6,653 nt of DNA from Bryobacterales bacterium (GTDB lineage Bacteria; Acidobacteriota; Terriglobia; Bryobacterales; Bryobacteraceae), in assembly GCA_003164075.1 (NCBI GenBank), contig PLRZ01000115.1, positions 1-6,653 on the forward strand, given 5' to 3'. The stretch's first letter is position 1, and every line of letters begins with the position of its first letter. This document shows positions 1 through 6,491 of this stretch, in pieces. Both the position numbers and the translations under genes were made by a program. A model generated the notes under the pieces. The model made no database searches. It saw nothing but the letters and a program-made list of their open reading frames with translations, and was not told where the DNA came from.

Positions 1-8
1 AGCGATTG

Positions 9-239
9 CGCACGTTCAGAACTCCTGATGTCGTGGAATTTGCAGTGAGCCCGCAGGTGGGGCAGGCGGTGCTCGCCTTCGCTCGATCCTATTCGAGCCG
101 CGGTCCCAAATTCAGCGCGGGCGGGCAGGCGGCACCGCCTGCCCCACCTGCGAAGCTCTCGCCATCGAAAACAATGGCTCAGCCCATTTTCCCCACCAGG
201 CAGAAATTGCGGGGCGACATCAGGAGTTCCGCACGTTCG
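9..239. repeat. Nested inverted-repeat element, MITE-like
   Basis: This gene-free stretch lies downstream of the last gene of the operon. Its outer arms are 9-33 and 215-239. They are reverse complements at 22 of 25 positions, including an unbroken 15-base core (19-33 against 215-229, GAACTCCTGATGTCG). A second, perfect 21-base inverted repeat sits inside it. No open frame in 1-272 looks like a protein and there is no transposase. The arrangement suggests a small non-autonomous mobile element or a dispersed palindromic repeat. It could also act as a transcription barrier for the operon that ends at 273. No target-site duplication can be judged because the left edge is only eight bases from the window end. 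The repeat itself is seen directly; its nature is inferred. Confidence 0.6.
52..152. repeat. Perfect 21-bp inverted repeat with a third half-copy
   Basis: The arms 52-72 and 132-152 are exact reverse complements with the core GGGGCAGGCGGTGC. The right arm also pairs with a nearer copy: 123-132 (GGGCAGGCGG) and 135-144 form a 10-bp stem with a two-base loop. The DNA or RNA could therefore choose between a long stem with a 59-base loop and a short tight hairpin. There is no T-run after either stem in either direction, so a classical intrinsic terminator is not supported. The stem is still stable enough to hinder RNA polymerase or to protect the 3' end of the transcript. Confidence 0.7.
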
Positions 240-272
240 AGACATTTGGTCAGCTTATTGTTTCGCGGTCCC

Positions 273-1240
273 TCATCTGTCGATCTGCATGGGACTCTCG
301 TGGAAGACCAGCTTTCGAAAAACGATCCGGAACACCCACCACGGACTGATCCGGCCGGGCTTCGACCGGTACATCCGCGTACACCTTAGAACCAGCGACG
401 GCCAGCGGTGCCACGGCTCGAACCTCACTACGTTCTGCAGCAGGCTGACCGTGGCATGCGCCTTGGCCCTGCTCCAATTTACTTTGGGTCCGACAAGCTT
501 TTGAGCTTCCTGAAGACACCGCAGATTGCCGGACTTGAACTCCAGGATGTCTTGGGAGGCATGGAATCGGCCGGGATGGAGTCGCCAAGCCATGAACGGT
601 TCCGGCACGACGACGGTCTTGCCGTTCGTTTCATACAGAAACCGAATCGTGGAGATCCCGTCTGTTGCCACCGGATCGGACTCATCGAAACGCAGGAGGC
701 CCTCAGCCCCGAGAGAATATACGTTGCTTTGCAGCGGGGTAACAGGCGCGTCGCCAAGATCCAGTAATTTATCAAGAAGGTTGCGGGACTGAATCACCAG
801 TTTCGCACCCGCAATGCCGACGCGGTGCGAATAGTAGCAACGGTTCGACCGCAGATCCATCGTCTGGAGCTCAGGGCAAAGTCCGCGCCATGCTCTTCCA
901 TCAGTGCCAGGATTCGAGGCAACGACCCACCGGGAAGCCAGACATCGCCGACGAACAAGAAGGTGGCCCAGGCGAATCCTTCCTCCTCCGCAATCTCCAC
1001 CGCGCGATTCCAGTTGCCAATCCTTCCCAGATTTCCGGAGTTGCGGAAGATCCGCACCGGTACGGCGCCAGGCTTGGCGGCGGCCAACCGGTCTACGGCG
1101 CCATCCGTCGAACAGTTGTCCACCAGGAGAATCTCATACCGTTGCGGATCGAGCCCACTCTCCGCGCAGGAGCGAATCGATTCCTCCAGCAACGCTCCTC
1201 CGTTGAAGACCGGCATGAGGACCGCCAGCTTCCCGTTCAT
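273..1240 (-). pseudogene. Family 2 glycosyltransferase, frameshifted
   Basis: This would transfer a sugar from a nucleotide donor to the growing lipid-linked repeat unit on the cytoplasmic face of the membrane. The first part (1240 to about 850) has a GT-A fold start: LMPVFNGG at 8-15, VDNCSTDG at 40-47 (donor-binding Asp), NLGRIGNWNRA at 70-80 and GDVW at 98-101 in the usual DXD position. That frame then runs to a stop at 794. The rest of the protein, including a C-terminal WRLHPG motif, continues in another frame from about 860 to the TGA at 273-275. The span of 968 bases is one short of 323 codons, so a single lost base between about 820 and 880 explains the break; no homopolymer marks the spot. 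The start ATG overlaps the stop of the preceding nucleotidyltransferase gene as ATGA, and no strong ribosome site is seen, so it was probably translated by coupling. It is either a decayed gene or a sequence error. The acceptor and sugar are unknown. Confidence 0.8.
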
Positions 1241-1983
1241 TGCGTCACCGCGATTTCGTAAGTGGCAGCCTCGAACGCACGGACCTCCGCCGGCGTACCC
1301 AGGGGACGCACAGCGGCGGCGGGGATGGATTGTACATAGACAGCCCCGCCTTCCGCGATGAGAGTGTTGTACATAGGCGCGATGTACTTCTCGCCGGACC
1401 GAGCCGTTCGAAACCGATTCTCGTAAAGCTGTTCAAAGCGCGCAAACGAGCTGAACCAGTACAGCCCGATCGTCGCCAATGAGGAAATGCGCACCTTTTC
1501 GGCCACCCGCCGCACCAATCCATCCGGACCGGCGTCGGCGAAACTCCATGCCGTTCCCTCACCAGGGAAACAGGGAATCCAACCGTCGCCGCGGACATCC
1601 TCGGGGCGCAATTCGCCGGGCGTCACGTGCGTGTCGATGTTGTAAATCAGGACCGGTCTCGCCGGGTCTCGCACCGCCGCGCCGCCCCGTAAGGCAGTCG
1701 TGGCCTGGCCATCGGTGGCCGCATCGAGCAACAGAACGTCGTAATTGCGGATTCCCAGCCGGCCGCATTCGCGTTCCAGGAAGGTGGCCGGATCGTGCTC
1801 CCGCCGGCAGACGAAGACCATCTGGGCATCATCAGACCAGAAATTCGAAAGGCTGACCACGGCCCAATGGAACAGGCTCCGGCCCTTCGCTTCGATCCGG
1901 AATTTCGGAACGCGATATCCTTCGCGCCGGAAACGCTCGCCGTCACCGGCCATCGTAACGATAATTGTGCTCGGCGGCGCCAT
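1237..1983 (-). CDS. Sugar-phosphate-type nucleotidyltransferase
   Basis: This is a predicted cytoplasmic enzyme of 248 residues that joins an NTP to a phosphorylated sugar or small alcohol, making the activated donor used in polysaccharide assembly. The N terminus reads IIVTMAGDGERFRREGY (8-24), a form of the glycine-rich GxGxRF nucleotide loop, followed by VPKF, where the family carries its conserved lysine. The segment YNIDTHV supplies an NxD acidic motif in the metal-binding position. The length fits a single-domain member of this group, which is often labelled capsular biosynthesis protein or glycosyltransferase 2-like. The ATG at 1983 is preceded by AAGGAG at 1990-1995 with six bases of spacing, which supports this start. 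The gene overlaps the end of the kinase fusion by 41 bases and the next glycosyltransferase by four (ATGA). The substrate and the NTP used cannot be read from the sequence; a LicC-like cytidylyltransferase role is one possibility. Confidence 0.8.
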   Translation of the reverse strand: MAPPSTIIVTMAGDGERFRREGYRVPKFRIEAKGRSLFHWAVVSLSNFWSDDAQMVFVCRREHDPATFLERECGRLGIRNYDVLLLDAATDGQATTALRGGAAVRDPARPVLIYNIDTHVTPGELRPEDVRGDGWIPCFPGEGTAWSFADAGPDGLVRRVAEKVRISSLATIGLYWFSSFARFEQLYENRFRTARSGEKYIAPMYNTLIAEGGAVYVQSIPAAAVRPLGTPAEVRAFEAATYEIAVTQ

Positions 1984-1989
1984 GAATAA

Positions 1990-1995
1990 CTCCTT
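1990..1995 (-). promoter_or_regulatory. Ribosome binding site of the nucleotidyltransferase
   Basis: AAGGAG on the minus strand lies six bases before the ATG at 1983. It falls inside the coding end of the upstream kinase fusion, so this gene can be translated independently even if the fusion is out of frame. Confidence 0.7.
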
Positions 1996-3375
1996 CGTAG
2001 ACTGTGCCGCGGGAGGCTGCGCCGGCGGTATCCTGCATGATCTCCAGGGCCCGCGTCAGGAAGGCGAACTGGGAACGCGGCCGATCCTGATGGAGACCGG
2101 CCATGGCCAGGAACAGCAGCGCTTCAATGAACTTGACCTGCTGGTACCGGCCCCCGCTGCGCCGCAGCAGCCACGCGTGGAAAAACTGCTTGATGGCCCG
2201 GTGTTTGCGCCGCAGCGCTGGTGTGAGCGACACGCGCCCGGGCTCCGCGCTCAGATCAAACAGGCCGTTGACCAGGAAGTCGTAGTCGCCTTCGAAGCTA
2301 TGGCTCAATTTGGCAAGCTCGTACCGCGGGTCGCCGTATATCCCAGCCCGGCCGAACGCGCCGCGGGGATCGATCAGGCGGACAAAGCCGGCGCGTCGAT
2401 CGTAGAGGATATTGCTGAGGCACAGGTCGCCGTGAATCACCGTGAAGGGTGGACAGTCGTACATGTTCAGTAGATCCATCATGCGCGGAATGGCGTCCAG
2501 CGAACGGGCCAGACCGGCGCAGACGTGCCCGTTGATCTCCAATTCATCCTCGCGCAAGACGGCGAAACGCGGATCTTCGAGCAGGGGCCACAGCCGCTCG
2601 GCAGTCTTCCGCACATACATCTCATGGACGGCCTGTCGCGAACTATCGGGGGTCGCCGCGGAATCCACGTGCTCCCCCATGCGATCGAGCGACAGTCCGA
2701 TGGCTTGCAGCGCCTGCGACCAGACACCGAGGTCCCATTCGCCGTAAACATATACGTCGTTCAGCGCCGGGTAGCCATAAAACTCGATATCGGCAAAGGT
2801 GTTTCCGGGTTCCATGGAATAGTCAAAGACGCGAGGCGCAAGATGTTGGAGTTGAGAGGGCAACCCTAAGTACCAGGCGATCTCGTCCCGCAGTTTGGCC
2901 GCATTGGCGCTGGTCTTGCGGATGACGCCCCGGCCGGGGTCTACGCTGAGCGAATTGAAAGAGCGGCTCCCCAGGAAGAACTTTTGTTTGGAGGCGTAGT
3001 AAGTATCCAGGTGGCCCACATCCATCCAGTCCTTCACGGCGATCAAACGGCGGCGCGCGGCGGGAAGTCCGTTGAAGTATTCCACCACAGCCGAATAGAA
3101 CGGGTCCAGGCCCGGGTCGGGGTTGTCGAGGCATTGCGCCAGAAGCGAGGAAAACTGCTCCGGCCGGCCAAACCCGAACAAGCCCACAAAAGCAGCCATC
3201 GGCCCCATCCGGGCCTTCACGGTGTTCTTCTCGGTGACGCCGTAAATGTCTCCCCCGGCCGTCATTTCAAATGTGGTCCACCGGTAGACATCCTCGCGAT
3301 CCTGGTAGCAGATGAAATCCTCGGCGTCGATCTCGTCGCCGATCAGGGTGTCGGCGAACTGGATGACCAGGCTGC

Positions 3376-3384
3376 GGGGGGGGG
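3376..3384 (-). repeat. C9 homopolymer at the reading-frame junction
   Basis: Nine G on the plus strand read as nine C on the coding strand, about 100 codons into the nucleotidyltransferase-kinase gene. The upstream frame enters as CTG CCC CCC CCC GCA and soon terminates. The downstream domain needs CGC AGC CTG GTC, which is reached with ten or seven C. The tract is thus exactly where the two halves must be joined. Tracts like this vary in length by slipped-strand mispairing in phase-variable surface genes and are also common sites of sequencing error. Confidence 0.85.
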
Positions 3385-3646
3385 CAGTTGATGGAGCGCC
3401 CTGGCCACAGTCTCCCCGATAAAAGAGGTCTCGCCGACATCCGCGCACTGGGTGTTCAACTCGGAGTGGGCGAGCATATAGTCGCGCACTCGCGGAGCCC
3501 CCGCATGCACGGCGACGGCGACCGAGAAGCCCTTGGCGGCATAGGGCTCGGCGATACGATGCAGTGCCGGCCGGGAATCGACCGGCACCATGCCGGACGG
3601 AATCGGCCCGAAGTCGGGACGCATCTCCGGCGGCACCAACCGGGCG

Positions 3647-4051
3647 CTAGGCAGCAGGACGAGTCTGTTCAGCATTTAAAACCGCCTGAATTTGTTCGTA
3701 AGTCATGTTCAAGAACTCGGTTGGCCGGATGGCCCGGTCGTCGACGTAGAAGCCGCCCTTGCCGGGCCACGGCTTGCCAAAGTGAATCTCGTCGTACGGA
3801 ATGTCGTGCCGCTTTAGCCATTCGAGGAGCACGGGGGCCGTGTTGGCGAGAATCAGCCCCAGATTCCCCTCGAAGGTTCGCATGTTCCGCGAGGTTACCA
3901 GAATGATGTAGAAACCCTGCTCGCGATAGGTCTTGAGGCTGTCTCGCATCGCCGCGTACGGCTCCAGATCGGCGTAAGACTCGCCGCTCTTTTTGATCGG
4001 ACATAGCGTTCCGTCGATATCGATGACGAGCGATTTTTCGTAATGAATCAT
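3647..4051 (-). CDS. HAD-family phosphatase, BcbF/EcbF-like
   Basis: This is a small soluble phosphatase of 134 residues without a large cap domain. It is predicted to remove phosphate from a phosphorylated intermediate in polysaccharide precursor synthesis. All four HAD motifs are visible: DIDGT (D11 nucleophile, D13), the T/S motif in VTSRN (53-54), the lysine in GKPWPG (K93) and the acidic pair YVDDRAI (D104, D105). The stretches SRNMRTFEGNLG and DDRAIRPTEFLNM closely resemble the capsule-biosynthesis phosphatases named BcbF and EcbF in Pasteurella and Actinobacillus, and the length fits. The start ATG overlaps the flippase stop as ATGA and there is little ribosome site, so it is probably translated by coupling. 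It sits directly before the kinase-nucleotidyltransferase fusion, which suggests a shared pathway. The substrate is unknown. Confidence 0.85.
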   Translation of the reverse strand: MIHYEKSLVIDIDGTLCPIKKSGESYADLEPYAAMRDSLKTYREQGFYIILVTSRNMRTFEGNLGLILANTAPVLLEWLKRHDIPYDEIHFGKPWPGKGGFYVDDRAIRPTEFLNMTYEQIQAVLNAEQTRPAA

Positions 4052-5352
4052 TGCGCGCTACTCACAGACGAGCTGCTGTTCACTAACTCCGGAAACCCGC
4101 GGCCATGCTCCAACAGGCTCATGCCCGCTCTTTGCGTACTGACGGCGCAAGCCAGGGGAATCGCGAGCTCCACCACCGCGGCGGTCACGGCCATGCCGAC
4201 GGCGCCAGCCGTGCCGGCCAACCACACGCCCAGCGCAATATAGAGCACGCAGGACCCCGTCACAATTCGAGCGAACTGGTGGCCCAGTCCAGCCGGCATC
4301 ATCCAATGGATGCCGATGGACCACTTCAGGGCGATCGCCGGCGGCAGAACGCACAAAATGCGTAGCGGGCCGGCACACGGCAGAAACGCTGCGCCCAGAG
4401 CGATGCGCACGATGTACGGCGCCAGCGCGAACACTCCCAACGACATACACGTAGCCAGTAACACGGTCCAGATGGCGCCCCGGCGTACCAGCGACCTGGC
4501 AGCCGCGGGCGAGAGCTGCATCGTGTTCGTGACGGAGGCGTAGAGCGAACGCTGTAGCGGCTCCAGCACCGACAGCATCACGCCCCGGCAGATCTTCTCG
4601 GCGCCGGCGTAGATCCCGACTGCGCTGGCATCGCAGAACAGGCCCAGAAACATGGGGCCGCCCGCCGTATAGCTGGACTCCGCTGCACGAAACACCATCG
4701 CCGCCCGTCCCTGCCGTAGCGCCTCACCAACGGAAGACGGCGATGGCCACGATGCCGGCAGTCCGCGCGCCGCGACTCCCCAGCAAATAGCCGCGCTCAG
4801 AATCATCGCCGCGGCTTGCAGCCCGAGCACCTTCCACGCGTCGAGCGGCCCGTGAACCAACAGGAAGATGGCGCCGGTGGCGGCCAGTCTGAACGTCAGA
4901 TCGATCCCCGTAATCGTCGAGATCCGTTCCAGTCCCAGGAAGAACCACGTGAGGTTCATGGCCTGGCCGATGGCCCACAAAAGGCTGGCCCAAAACAGCA
5001 GCGGAGAGGACGCCAGCAAGGGAATGAAGCAGCGGAGAATGCAGCACGCCCCAACCACGCACAGGGCCAGCACTAACTTTGCGCCTTGCACGCCGGAGAG
5101 GACCCGCGAAAGACGCGCCGGATCGGTTCGAGTCTCGGCAACCTGCCGAGTGCCGGAAAAGGTAAACCCATATTCAATGAAGATGGCGGCAAACGCCGCG
5201 AAGGACTGCGCAAAAGCCAATTGTCCCCACGCGGGAAGCGTCAGCGTACGGGTCAGGAACGGAATCGTGACGACCGACGCCACAAACGTGAAGAGTTGGT
5301 TGAGGTACAGGGGTGCGATCGTGCCGGAAAGATTCAGCCGCGGACGGCGCAT
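4048..5352 (-). CDS. wzx: Wzx-type oligosaccharide flippase
   Basis: This is an inner-membrane protein of 434 residues, the usual size for the polysaccharide transport branch of the MOP exporter superfamily. It would flip the undecaprenyl-linked repeat unit from the cytoplasmic to the periplasmic face. The first helix (about 15-33, LYLNQLFTFVASVVTIPFL) and the following YGFTFSGTRQVAETR segment (61-75) are typical of Wzx proteins. At least ten hydrophobic stretches follow, including about 90-110, 113-132, 290-312, 355-378 and 382-405. The ATG at 5352 has GGAGG at 5360-5364 with seven bases of spacing, and it begins immediately after the TAG of the rmlC remnant. It ends in an ATGA overlap with the phosphatase gene. 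A Wzx flippase implies Wzx/Wzy-type assembly, but no polymerase is in the window. Confidence 0.92.
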   Translation of the reverse strand: MRRPRLNLSGTIAPLYLNQLFTFVASVVTIPFLTRTLTLPAWGQLAFAQSFAAFAAIFIEYGFTFSGTRQVAETRTDPARLSRVLSGVQGAKLVLALCVVGACCILRCFIPLLASSPLLFWASLLWAIGQAMNLTWFFLGLERISTITGIDLTFRLAATGAIFLLVHGPLDAWKVLGLQAAAMILSAAICWGVAARGLPASWPSPSSVGEALRQGRAAMVFRAAESSYTAGGPMFLGLFCDASAVGIYAGAEKICRGVMLSVLEPLQRSLYASVTNTMQLSPAAARSLVRRGAIWTVLLATCMSLGVFALAPYIVRIALGAAFLPCAGPLRILCVLPPAIALKWSIGIHWMMPAGLGHQFARIVTGSCVLYIALGVWLAGTAGAVGMAVTAAVVELAIPLACAVSTQRAGMSLLEHGRGFPELVNSSSSVSSAQ

Positions 5353-5529
5353 CTATGTTCCTCCGCTACGTCGGATCGGGCTCGGGTCCGGATTTCGAGT
5401 CCTTCCGGTGGCATGGCTCAACTGGTCAGCCGGCAGTATCGCGCCTCCGCATCCTCGCTGTCGCTGGTCGCGGTGCACCAGCGGCTCTATTTCCAGGCGC
5501 CCGGGGATAGCTGTTTCGATGACACGCAT
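5353..5529 (-). pseudogene. rmlC: dTDP-4-dehydrorhamnose 3,5-epimerase remnant
   Basis: This is a 58-codon frame between the glycosyltransferase and the flippase. Its first residues, MRVIETAIPGRLEIEP followed by LVHRDQR, match the conserved start of RmlC, the epimerase of dTDP-L-rhamnose synthesis (family consensus near M-VIETAIPGVLVIEPKVFGDERG). The match then fades. A later ADQLSHAT resembles the family's QDNLSHS segment, and an ARY-like stretch lies between them in another frame, as if short deletions had hit. The active-site part and the rest of a normal protein of about 180 residues are absent; the frame stops at TAG next to the flippase ATG. It cannot be an active epimerase. The start codon and a strong ribosome site remain, so it may still be translated and couple the two neighbours. 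The assignment rests mainly on the first 23 residues. Confidence 0.7.
5360..5364 (-). promoter_or_regulatory. Ribosome binding site of the flippase
   Basis: GGAGG lies seven bases before the flippase ATG and is contained in the last codons of the rmlC remnant. Initiation of the flippase may be linked to translation of that short frame. Confidence 0.75.
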
Positions 5530-5538
5530 ACAATCGAT

Positions 5539-5545
5539 CCTCCTT
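5539..5545 (-). promoter_or_regulatory. Strong ribosome binding site of the rmlC remnant
   Basis: AAGGAGG on the minus strand lies nine bases before the ATG at 5529 and overlaps the TAA stop (5544-5546) of the preceding glycosyltransferase. A full-strength site shows that the small frame begins at a former or still-used gene start. Confidence 0.75.
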
Positions 5546-6491
5546 ACAGGAGCGCCAGCAGAGCGATATTCTTGCTTTGGGAACCGAACCAGAGACCGTG
5601 CCGGCTTACCGCCCACCGCCGTGCGAACCAGGCAAGATCCGGGAGGCGGGCCGCCGTTTCCAGGGCCGCGATATCTTCCGGCCGCAGCCGTTCCCGGAAG
5701 CGGCCGACGAATGCTGCCGCCTGCGGAGCAAACTGGCGCAGGAGGCGCTCCACCCTGCGGCGCGGTTCGCCGGGAGTCGCGAGAAAGCGCCTGATCGCTC
5801 CAGCCCAGGTGGAACCGAACGGGTCGAGAGAGTCATTCGACGGATGCCGGCGGTAGAGAAAGGTCCGTTCCGGCAGACGGACGATCCGTCCAAAGGCGGA
5901 CGCTACCAGACCGGACCACCAGTCCGCACACGACGCAGCGCCAATGAGCGGCATCGCAAGGTCCAGGAGTGCGCGGTTTACCATGGGAGCGAGCACCGGA
6001 CTTTCTACGGCCATGCGGTGCAGTACATCGGCCAGCTCGGGATTCATGCGCGACCACTGCCAGTAGGAAGAGGCCAAGGGCTCGAGCAGATGGTTCACCA
6101 CCTCGGCGTCCGTGCAAACAAGCACCGGCGTTCTGGCGCGGGCCGCCGATTCGGCCTCCTTCATGGAGCGCACCGTGAGGGATAGTTTCCCCGGCCTCCA
6201 CACATCGTCCGGATCGGCAAACATCACCCACGGCGCCGAGGTCGCCGACAAAACGGCATTGTAATTTCCGACCATGCCGAGATTCCGCGGCGTGGAATCT
6301 TCCAGGATCGTCATGCGGACACCGAGGCGCGACTTCCAGGCGGCGAGGTGCTCCGCTGTGTCGTCGGTAGAGGCGTCATCGCGCGCGACGATGCGCCAAT
6401 CCAGGTAGTCCTGCGCCACCACCGATTCGAAAAAAAAGTCGATCCAGGGGCCGCAGTTGTGCGACGGAACCGCAATGTCGATCTCAGCCAT
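5544..6491 (-). CDS. Family 2 glycosyltransferase
   Basis: This is a predicted cytoplasmic or membrane-associated sugar transferase of 315 residues for repeat-unit assembly. It shows the GT-A motifs in order: IAVPSHNCGPW (6-16), RDDASTDDT (37-45) for donor binding, NLGMVGNYNA (70-79) and DPDDVW (93-98) with the metal-binding acids. The C-terminal half has a FLYRRHPSNDS segment, which is common in rhamnosyl- and related transferases. An in-frame ATG at 6518 would add nine residues. The ATG at 6491 is preferred because AGGAGG at 6501-6506 stands nine bases before it and homology starts at once (MAEIDIAVPSHN). It overlaps the previous gene by eight bases. Codons 19-21 (FFF) include a run of eight T, odd in such GC-rich DNA. 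The sugar and linkage are unknown; a rhamnosyltransferase would fit the adjacent rmlC remnant but is only a guess. Confidence 0.88.
   Translation of the reverse strand: MAEIDIAVPSHNCGPWIDFFFESVVAQDYLDWRIVARDDASTDDTAEHLAAWKSRLGVRMTILEDSTPRNLGMVGNYNAVLSATSAPWVMFADPDDVWRPGKLSLTVRSMKEAESAARARTPVLVCTDAEVVNHLLEPLASSYWQWSRMNPELADVLHRMAVESPVLAPMVNRALLDLAMPLIGAASCADWWSGLVASAFGRIVRLPERTFLYRRHPSNDSLDPFGSTWAGAIRRFLATPGEPRRRVERLLRQFAPQAAAFVGRFRERLRPEDIAALETAARLPDLAWFARRWAVSRHGLWFGSQSKNIALLALL
6430..6437 (-). repeat. T8 homopolymer near the start of a glycosyltransferase
   Basis: The coding strand reads GAC TTT TTT TTC GAA across codons 18-22. Eight T in a row lie about 55 bases after the start codon. The gene is in frame as given; gain or loss of one T would end translation early. 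It could be a phase-variation tract or a transcriptional slippage site. Confidence 0.8.

Larger units (their letters stand above)
1943..3675 (-). pseudogene. Nucleotidyltransferase-kinase fusion, frameshifted at C9
   Basis: If intact this would be a cytoplasmic protein of about 577 residues. Residues 1 to about 100 look like the start of a nucleotidyltransferase domain (LVLLPSARLVPPEM, then PSGMVPVDSRPALHRI), but the glycine-rich loop is degenerate. After the break the frame continues through WMDVGHLDTYYASK, SFNSLSVD and VIRKTSANAAKLRDEI. It ends in an aminoglycoside phosphotransferase/choline-kinase fold: HGDLCLSN (H415, D417, N422) is the catalytic loop and LIDPRGAFG (D436) the metal-binding motif. 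The fold predicts phosphorylation of a small hydroxylated substrate, with nucleotidyl transfer by the N-terminal part. The two halves are in different frames. The first stops at 3343; the second is open from 3448 to the TGA at 1943. The 1733-base span is one short of 578 codons, and the junction sits at a run of nine C. The ATG at 3675 lies 29 bases inside the phosphatase gene. It may be switched off, rescued by slippage, or a sequencing error. Confidence 0.8.

Noticed and set aside
52..152. Intrinsic terminator for the operon
   Set aside because: The stem is strong but the loop is 59 bases and no T-run follows on the transcribed side.
6..389. Plus-strand frame across the inverted repeats
   Set aside because: It is coded mainly by the palindromic repeat and by antisense of the broken glycosyltransferase; there is no protein character.
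1745..2473. Plus-strand open frame of 242 codons
   Set aside because: It is antisense to the nucleotidyltransferase and kinase fusion, both of which have clear motifs, and has no ribosome site or recognisable motif.
1943..3448. Treating 3448 as the true start of a 501-residue kinase
   Set aside because: The first residues before the C9 tract are the wrong frame of the nucleotidyltransferase domain and look non-protein-like (MRGCRRDLFYRGDCG); the real N terminus lies in the other frame from 3675.
5353..5543. Promoter region ahead of the flippase
   Set aside because: No convincing -35/-10 pair; the space is filled by the rmlC remnant with its own ribosome site.
4868..5794. Long open frame of 308 codons on the plus strand
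   Set aside because: It runs antisense through the flippase, the rmlC remnant and the glycosyltransferase. Its product is rich in Arg, Pro and Ser with no domain, a GC-rich shadow.
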